From the NCBI GenBank assembly GCA_036897625.1, contig JAYMTA010000121.1, forward strand, positions 1 through 39,741: a stretch of 39,741 nucleotides of DNA. Direction: 5' to 3'. The position numbers and the translations under genes were made by a program. The DNA is from Pelargonium cotyledonis. Its lineage: Eukaryota > Streptophyta > Magnoliopsida > Geraniales > Geraniaceae. The notes under the pieces were generated by a model. The model was not told the DNA's origin. It saw only the letters and a list, made by a program, of their open reading frames with translations, and did no database searches. The first letter of the stretch is position 1. The number at the start of each line of letters is the position of its first letter. Positions 32,961 through 39,741 of the stretch are shown here, one piece after another.

Positions 32961-33012
32961 AACTTATAGTACTGTTTTTATTTCAAAAAAAAAAAACTTA
33001 TAGTACTGTTTT
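32961..33012 (+). mobile_element. poly-A micro-insertion with 18-bp direct repeats
   Basis: AACTTATAGTACTGTTTT is present at 32961-32978 and again, identically, at 32995-33012. The 16 nt between them are TATTTC plus a run of A. As at 1,875, this looks like a target-primed insertion consisting of almost nothing but a poly-A tail. Confidence 0.5.
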
Positions 33013-33654
33013 ACTTTTTACCTTCGCAGGTCCCATATCCAAGGCTCAAGTTACAAATGATCGCCAGCACTAACAAATAGTTTAATGATTAAATTGATTT
33101 ATGAAAAGTTCGGAAATATGATGAATCATTAAACAGATATGGCTTCTGTCAGTGTATGTAGAACAAAGTTTGAAAAATGTCCTAGCTTGAATAGAAAAGG
33201 AAATAAGCGTATCAAAATTAAGGTACACATGGTATGCGACACACAAATTTCTTGCAAATATCTGGAACGTTATGTGGCTTTCAAGGTCTTCCCAATCTTT
33301 TGTGAAAAAAGTTGTGTGAGATAGACCATTCATGTTCACGTTATCTAATTACAGTTAGCCCCCAACTAACGTTTAACATTTTCCTTCCATTTCTGGAACC
33401 TATTCCTCAAAACAGTTTTATCATTTTCCTGTTGCAATGCTGAAAAAAAAATATAATCCAAATATGACGAACTAGAATACCATTTCTCATTTGTATTTTT
33501 TATTCTTATTCTTGAATAAAAAATTTGATCCAAACACTTCCAAATACAATTAGTTTTTTGCCGATTAAAAAAAGTACAATCAGTTTAATATTAGCATGTC
33601 CCAACACTAATGACACATTCCCGTTCTACAAAAAAAAAATAATATATATATATA

Positions 33655-33870
33655 GGGTAAAATGTATATCAGACTCATAAAGTCATAACAATTGCAACTT
33701 AACAAAATCAATGAAGTGATGACACCTCATTTAAAATTACTTATACCCACCCAAGTGAATTTGTGAGAGCGGAGCGACCAGTCCGGATCCATGAATTTAA
33801 ATAAGGTGACATCACCTTATTAGTTTAACTGATGTAATTTTATCAGTCAACTGATATACATTATACCTTT
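33655..33870. mobile_element. MITE with long terminal inverted repeats
   Basis: The left arm starts GGGTAAAATGTATATCAG at 33655. The reverse complement of the right end reads AAAGGTATAATGTATATCAG. The arms stay alignable for about 85 bp, through GAAGTGATGACACCTCATTT on the left and AAGGTGATGTCACCTTATTT on the right. The unpaired centre is about 55 bp. Both ends abut (TA)n, so a TA target site is possible. The size and foldback fit a non-autonomous DNA element. It lies in the TPS1 5' leader intron. Confidence 0.6.
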
Positions 33871-34412
33871 TATATATATACACATTCCCAATATAAATTC
33901 TTTATATAAGCTTTAAGCAGTCAGGAAGGTGTACACAGTAAACTAAATCACTAATTACCGGCAGCCGATACTAGCAAAGAGAGGTGGCTTGCACCGTGCA
34001 CACAAAACTTTTTATATAGCTTATAGGGGATGATCCAATCAAATTGAGTCAAGTGGAGAAGAGTTGTCAAAAAAAAATCCTGTATGAATTTCTGGATAAA
34101 TAGTAGATACACAAGATCGAAGCATGAACAAACTAATACACAGAAGGAAATAAAGGGAAGTAGGGAACAAACGAAAGAATATAATAACCAAGAAAGATGA
34201 AAATATTTAAAACATAACTGACCTTTATGAACTTGTCAATGAAACGTTTTGGATTCAATGCTATGAATCTTGTGACTATAGAAATAGAATATTCTTATAT
34301 TAATGTGTTTCTGAAGAAGAGAAATAAATAGCTAGCCTTGCGGCCCTCTCATCTCAGAAATAGTATCTTTGTAAAGAAGCAAAGAATAGCAAGGCATCTC
34401 AGACAGGCGTGA

Positions 34413-34418
34413 CACGTG
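34413..34418. promoter_or_regulatory. G-box (CACGTG)
   Basis: The palindrome CACGTG in the context GACACGTGAGG is about 95 bp upstream of the small plus-strand ORF at 34,512. It is the core bound by plant bZIP and bHLH factors; function here is not shown. Confidence 0.3.
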
Positions 34419-34511
34419 AGGAAATTAAGGAATAGACCAATAGATACAGAGCAGATCCAGAAATAGACAGAAAAGACTGGCAATTAAGCAGCCTTGTTTT
34501 TTCTCTTCGAA

Positions 34512-34736
34512 ATGAAGGCAAGTGGAGTTTTCTTGGTATTATTAGTAGTACTGTGGTGGGATTCTGGAGAGGTACTGGTAGAGCCCGTGAAGGCTACACG
34601 CTGTCCAGGGAATTTGCGTTATCCAGTAAACCACAAAAATTTGTCACGCATGCAGGAAAGGAAGGGTTGGTACCCGCAGCAGAACTGTGGGTCCAACAAA
34701 GATATGGACTCCTCAGCAAGATCACCCATGAGATGA
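34512..34736 (+). CDS. small ORF with a signal-peptide-like start
   Basis: This 74-codon plus-strand frame starts MKASGVFLVLLVVLWWDS, a lysine followed by a long hydrophobic stretch that could be a secretion signal. It continues with a polar, basic tail containing two cysteines. No known peptide family is recognised. It runs antisense to the TPS1 5' leader intron, with a G-box upstream. An in-frame ATG six codons earlier (34494) is also possible. It could be a genuine small secreted peptide gene or chance. Confidence 0.25.
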   Translation: MKASGVFLVLLVVLWWDSGEVLVEPVKATRCPGNLRYPVNHKNLSRMQERKGWYPQQNCGSNKDMDSSARSPMR

Positions 34737-34774
34737 TTCTAGCTTTCATTAACCACTCATCTGATTCTGAATGA

Positions 34775-36230
34775 ACAAGGAAGACTATGGATATAGGTCG
34801 AGTTTCATACATTTATTAGTGCCACAACCAACATATAACTACACAATTTGAATTTCTCAACATTTATCTATGCAAAAAGAAAAGTACATGTAAATTATTG
34901 TACCAAAAGGTACATGAATCATCAATTTCCCAAATAGAAGAACTTTTTTTCCCTTCTGTCTAGACACACGGCACACCTATAATGTCTCCAAGTCTCTTCC
35001 TAAATACAGTCAAAGATCTTGACACTAGCTAGACTTCATATGTAACAATAAATGGCACCTACTTGGTAGGTTTCTTATGGAGAGGAAGCCAGACAGTGAG
35101 TCCTACTAGGAAACTTTACAATTATGCCAAGTGAGCTGTGTCCACATTCTGAAATTCATTATCAACACAATCTGAAACCATCTTTCCAGTAAAATTTCTC
35201 CAGTCTTTACCTTCTTTTCTACATGCTTGATCTTGAAACAAGCAAACAAACTGGCCTATCCGCTATCCGGAACAGTTATTTTCTGCTTTATTTTATCAGA
35301 ATATTAAGATTCTAATGCCAAAGAAGCCATCAATCAACTTGAATAACTAGTACACTGCATTTGAACTTATATCCAATTGTCTTATTCCTTTTCCACTCCA
35401 ATTTGCTAGATGAATGCTCCATAACTTAAGGGTGCACATGCGCCATTCATTTTCTAATACTAGTATGAATTTCCACTTCTGACATGGATTACCATAATAT
35501 CAAATTCATAAACTCTGTTATCAGCCCTCCAGGAATAAAAAATCATTTAACAGAAGAAAGTCTCTAGGATCAATTTTTCCTTATTACTAGAACTTGTCAA
35601 ACGACAAGTTATGGGATAGGCGCAGCTCCAAGAAACTGTGTCAAAACCTCATCAGGCTTAAACATCTGATTGTTAGATGAACCAAATTTTGCTCCTATTG
35701 CTTTTTGGCCTCGGTTATTAGTTACTATTCAGGTATCCTTGTACAGTAAACAGATTGTTGCCATTGAAAGTGAATTCCAAATGTATGCATTACCGCATGG
35801 TATCTGAATGAGACAACATCCTAAATGTTGACCTCAATGATTATGTTGGGGAGAGAAAATGCATCAAAAATCAAGTGAAAGTGAAAGGAGTTGCATGATC
35901 AGCTGTAGGTGAAAGCAACAACTACCAAAATTAGGAAGTCCATATACCACTAACAGCAGCCATATCCACAATCACAAATCAAAGGAAACTACTAGAGGCA
36001 TCACCAACTCTTGGAATAGCTTCCTAAATTTCAGAATCATCGTACTGAAATGAACTCCTTATTAGATTCAGAATAATGCTCAATAATTAATTCTAAATTA
36101 CTTTTTTTAATTTTTATAAGCAAGCGTAACAACCGAGGCTCTAAATTACTTGAACATAGAGCCGAATTTTCATTACTTCAAAGTCGCAACCAACTTCAAA
36201 TCAAACACCAATGCAACTTCAACCAAGACA
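34775..36230. other. TPS1 leader intron, no recognised element
   Basis: AT-rich sequence with only short, unconvincing ORFs. I see no terminal repeats or conserved motifs. Confidence 0.4.
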
Positions 36231-36234
36231 AAAA

Positions 36235-37075
36235 TGCATTCAAGTTGAGATCAAAGGTTTATTGAAATCAGTCACTAGGAAGTAGGGACCGAAATGTGTA
36301 CGCACTTACATACGCACATATAATCAGTAAATATAGATATAAATCATAGCTGAGGAAAATTTTGTGATCAATAGCACTTCATTTTGAACAACAAAACACA
36401 TTGTCTCGCCATAAATCATGCAATCTGATTAATCACTGCAAACACGTACCTATACATTTTACTTAGCACAGAATCAACAGTTACTGATTATAGACACCAA
36501 AAACAGAGAAAACTACTTCAATGAACACAGCTCCGATCTACAAATCAATCGTCTCTAGGAAGCTGGAACTGAATTTTATACATACATGTACACACATAAT
36601 CAATAAATGCATGCATAGATCGTAACATAAACAAATTTGATCAACACCACTTCAATTCAAACAACAAAACACAGTCTGATCAATCAAAGTAAACATATAC
36701 ATTTCACTAATAACAGAATCAACAGATGCTAATTATAGAGACTAAAACAGAGACAGTTAGTCATTACTCGATGAACGCTGCTCCAATATACAAATCAGTC
36801 TCTAGCTAGGAAGTTGGAACTGAATTTTTACATATACTTACACACATATAAACAATAGACACAGGAATAGACTGTAACCGAAACAAATTTTGTGATCAAC
36901 ACCACTTCAATTCAAATTTCATACAACAGAACACATTCTCTCTCTCCATAAATAATGCAATCCGATCAATCACCGAAAACACATTCCTAAACATTTTACT
37001 TAGCACAGAATCAACAGATACTGATTATAGAGACTAAAACAAAGATAATTACTGCTGTCAAAAGCAACTCCAATC
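36235..37075. repeat. degenerate tandem repeat, about 250-290 bp x 3
   Basis: The phrase CAGAATCAACAG recurs at 36469, 36714 and 37006. AGGAAG followed by a G/T-rich stretch and ACTGAATTTT-like sequence recurs at 36277, 36557 and 36808. AACACCACTTCAATTCAAA-like and GATCAATCA-like blocks recur between them in the same order. The three units are diverged and differ in length. The array ends about 270 bp downstream of the distal TATA box of TPS1, so it lies in the first intron. Confidence 0.65.
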
Positions 37076-37204
37076 GAAATCAACTACGCATCCAATATTC
37101 CAAATCAGAGCAATCACAACGTAAATTCATAAACAGCAAAACTGATAAGAAACAGAATCAGTCTAACCGAAACGCCGTGCGCTGCCGACCGTAGCTCAAC
37201 GTAC

Positions 37205-37315
37205 TTTCGATCTCAATCTCTCGAACTCCGGCGCCGGTCTCTGGTTGATAGTTTCTAGAGAGGAGGAGGTCGAGGATCCTGAAAATTTTATTGTACAGAA
37301 CTGAAGTGAATGAGA
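37205..37315 (-). other. candidate non-coding first exon of TPS1
   Basis: On the minus strand the region downstream of the TATA box at 37,341-37,349 is pyrimidine-rich and more GC-rich than its surroundings, as plant leaders often are. It reaches a possible donor AAA|GTACGT at 37205/37204. The exon ends are inferred from these signals only; no start codon of a recognised gene is inside. Confidence 0.35.
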
Positions 37316-37340
37316 AGAGAGAGGAGGTGTGATTGTTGAT

Positions 37341-37413
37341 TTATATATAGAGTCAGTGAGAGAGAGAAGAATGTGAAATTGGCAGACAGTGAAGCTCACG
37401 CTTTTTTGGCGGG
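37341..37413 (-). promoter_or_regulatory. candidate distal promoter: TATA box and E2F-like site
   Basis: TATATAA on the minus strand at 37,349-37,341 precedes a leader-like sequence. About 55 bp upstream, TTTGGCGGG (plus strand, 37,405-37,413) matches the E2F binding consensus. The nearest minus-strand gene is TPS1, about 5.7 kb downstream, which implies a long leader intron. Confidence 0.4.
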
Positions 37414-37667
37414 TAATTGGATTTGCCGCTTAGCTTAGCTAATGGTTTTGTAGTGCAGTCCAGTGGTGGAATCGTGGTGCCTCCAATGCCCAATCATTTG
37501 AGAGGGAATTTGTTCTCGTTTTGGGTATTTTTTGAATTTTTAAAATTTGAGAATACATTTGGGTAGCTTTATTTATATATAGACTAGAGTTCACTGTTTA
37601 GAGTTCAATATCGGATTTGGGTTAGGCTTGTTCGGGTATGAAATTAAGGCCTAATTTAACTCATAAG

Positions 37668-38336
37668 TAGGGATGTGCATAGGTCCAGAATCGAACCGAT
37701 CTTGGACCGGACTAGACCGAATTTTGTAGAATATTAGGACCGAATACTAGATCGATTATTATTGGTCCATGGATCTGACCAGACTGATGTGTTTGAATCT
37801 AGATAAATGTGGATCGTTTTTGAATGCTAACGTGCTAAAATGAAAAATGTTGGCTATGATTAGCCATAACTACAATTACCCCTACTTAACAAAAGAAGAA
37901 TATAAATTTGGATTAAAAAACAGCAATAATAAATTAATAATGACACATATTCCTTTAAAACAATATAAGGACACATATATGGATAGTGAATGTGACATGG
38001 CTTTTGAAAAGCATATTGGTTATGGCTTCGTTCGTCTCCACCAGCTTTAGTTGATTCTAGTGGTTTTTTCATTTTCATGCAAAAAGAAATGGCATGGGCT
38101 TCAAGCTCAAGCTCGCATATTCTATATGAAAACGGAATACAATAGTGTTCATGATAATTTTTCCTTTTATTATCAAACTTTGGGTCAGAAACTAAAATTT
38201 CAACAAAATGATGTTGAAAATTTTCGAGGATTCTAAAAAATAACAATGAAATATTTTAAAAATAAATAAGATAGATATTTAAAAAAAAAAAAAAAACTGT
38301 TGTCAGCCCTAAGCCCCTAACCTTTGCATATCTATC
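37668..38336. mobile_element. possible hAT-like non-autonomous element
   Basis: The left end TAGGGATGTGCATAGGT and the reverse complement of the right end, TAGATATGCAAAGGT, are imperfect inverted repeats. Just inside the left end, GATCTTGGACCGGACT is the kind of GGACCGG-rich sequence seen in plant non-autonomous hAT elements. An 8-bp target duplication was not found. Inside is an A run at about 38,280-38,296 and no recognisable coding. Confidence 0.3.
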
Positions 38337-39180
38337 TCTTCTCGTCAAATATGGTTATTTATATAAGTTACATGACAATTGTATCATTTTTTATATATTT
38401 TTAAGAATTGGTTATATATGATTTACTAGTGCGTTTATGAGTAGATGTTTCTTATAAGAAATAAAAATATATATGGTCTAAAAAAAGAATTAAAAATTGA
38501 TCAAATGAGCAGAGTCATCAACCAACACGTTGTTATCATAAAAAGTTGCAAAACTAAAGATGGCGAAAACTATCGTGCGAAGCTTGATTCGAAGATGAAA
38601 TCACAAATTTTTATTTTAGTACATGTCTCTCGGAACGATGGGAACGGTCCAACGTATTCAAATACATGTTTTTTATAACTTCCAATTAAAATTAGTGGAG
38701 ATTATTGTATCTAAAGCAGACATTTTCTTTTACAAATTTGAACTGGCCAATATCCAATTATCATGTCTATTTTAATTCCAACCTTTTTTTAGTATTTGAC
38801 AGTTTGTGGCGGCGAGATTACAAGAAAAATAAGGAAGAGAAGTTTTTGTTTTTTAAAATAAATAAAATTATTGTATGCTTTTGTATAATTTAGTTGTCAT
38901 GTGAGAGTTCCCAATATATATTAGGAAAAATTACACGTATCTTACCCCTTAAATAAACTTATTATATATACATTCTTTAAAGATTATGATGCTATTTTTA
39001 TCATTTTTGAAGATGTCATTTAACTTGTAATTCACTTTTTTCGTCAAAGTTAACGGAATATTCTAAATTTTAAGTCATGTGCCCTGCAGATAACCACTGT
39101 ATTTTTTGAAATTCCAAAAATATCCTTCACTCTATTACCCTTCTTCTTCATCAAGAACATGTTCATCATGTCCGCCTGAA

Positions 39181-39300
39181 AATTCATAGCTTGGCCGGAA
39201 ACTTCATAGTATCACTGGAAAATTCATAGTTTCACCGAAAAATTCATAATTTTGCCAGAAAATTTATAGTGTCACCGGAAACTTCAAAGCTTTCCGGCGA
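39181..39300. repeat. minisatellite, 20 bp x 6
   Basis: Six consecutive 20-bp units with consensus AATTCATAGTTTCACCGGAA; for example the first unit starts AATTCATAGC and the third AATTCATAGT. The last unit is the most diverged. The exact 20-bp period holds across all six units. Confidence 0.85.
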
Positions 39301-39741
39301 AAATTGTTCAAAAATTAAAAAAAAGCAAATCAAATATTCATATCAAACCGAAATCAAAATCAAACCCAATATCTCATAACAAAATCAAACCTAAATCAAA
39401 ACCAAATAAAAGCAACATCCAAACCAAATAAAAAACTCAACAAAAAAAAAAAAAAAAACTCAGATCTCCAATCGGGCTGCTTGGGGATTGCTCATTATAT
39501 CCATAGTACTTGCGCTAGTTGTTGGTTTTGGAATTCGATAGCTCCGATATGAGTTCATAGCAATCTTTCACCTTTTCGTGCAAAACCCTAGACGCCATTA
39601 ACGACTCTGTTCAAGCTTTTCTATTTCAAGATTCAAGAACCATAGTACAGGCTTGAAAAAACACCAACCTTGCCCCAGAAGCTGATCTTGGTGGTCCACG
39701 GCGTTGCAGGGCTCGACCTGGTTTATGACTCGCATTGCTCG
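39301..39741. other. A-rich spacer and window edge, no gene called
   Basis: An A-rich stretch with repeated AAATCAAA-type words leads to more GC-rich sequence from about 39,590. The plus frame at the edge (AAGCTGATCTTGGTGGTCCA onwards) stays open to the end but is too short to judge. Confidence 0.3.

Noticed and set aside
37860..38246. 128-codon minus ORF
   Set aside because: Low complexity and no family resemblance; it lies in a probable non-autonomous transposon and has no splice or promoter context.

Overview
This window is nuclear DNA of a flowering plant, most likely a eudicot. It is AT-rich, both protein genes are broken into many small exons by AT-rich introns, and the introns are full of plant retroelements (Ty1/copia, solo LTRs, TRIM/SMART-size mini LTR elements, LINE pieces, MITEs). 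The species cannot be named from the sequence.

Both recognisable genes are on the minus strand. From about 37.3 kb down to 26.85 kb lies the 5' part of a class I trehalose-6-phosphate synthase (TPS1 type). I could join ten coding exons in phase (551 codons), covering the N-terminal extension and essentially the whole GT20 glucosyltransferase domain. The exons for the C-terminal phosphatase-like domain are absent. From 25,701 down to 1,184 lie 27 in-phase exons (1,686 codons plus stop) of a large protein that I read as the plant relative of ZFYVE26/spastizin (Arabidopsis At2g25730 type). Here the 5' part is absent: the first visible exon opens at a splice acceptor.

The TPS1 3' end and the ZFYVE26-like 5' end are therefore lost at the same place. 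Between them, at about 26,608-26,817, is a solo-LTR-like sequence (TG...CA, about 210 bp) without a visible target-site duplication. Intact solo-LTR and TRIM insertions elsewhere in the window do keep perfect 5-bp duplications. The simplest readings are ectopic recombination between two LTRs in introns of two different genes, or an assembly mis-join across the same repeat. This junction is the main finding.

Layout: 1-849 AT-rich flank; 850-1,183 3' UTR; 1,184-25,701 ZFYVE26-like gene, whose introns hold a 270-bp SMART-like element (2.4 kb), a 36-nt poly-A micro-insertion with 13-bp duplications (1.9 kb), a LINE reverse-transcriptase remnant (3.9 kb), two head-to-head copia 5' halves (4.4-6.9 kb), a decayed TRIM (7.8 kb), a solo LTR (9.4 kb), an antisense ORF resembling a plastid transit peptide (16 kb), a copia RNase H remnant (18 kb) and a complete TRIM (18.8-19.3 kb). 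Then come 25.7-26.85 kb junction, 26.85-31.58 kb TPS1 coding exons, 31.6-37.3 kb TPS1 5' leader/introns with two candidate promoters, a MITE and a three-copy tandem repeat, and 37.4-39.7 kb upstream flank with a possible hAT-like element and a 6 x 20-bp minisatellite.

No prokaryotic features, CRISPR arrays, rRNA or intact tRNA genes were seen.
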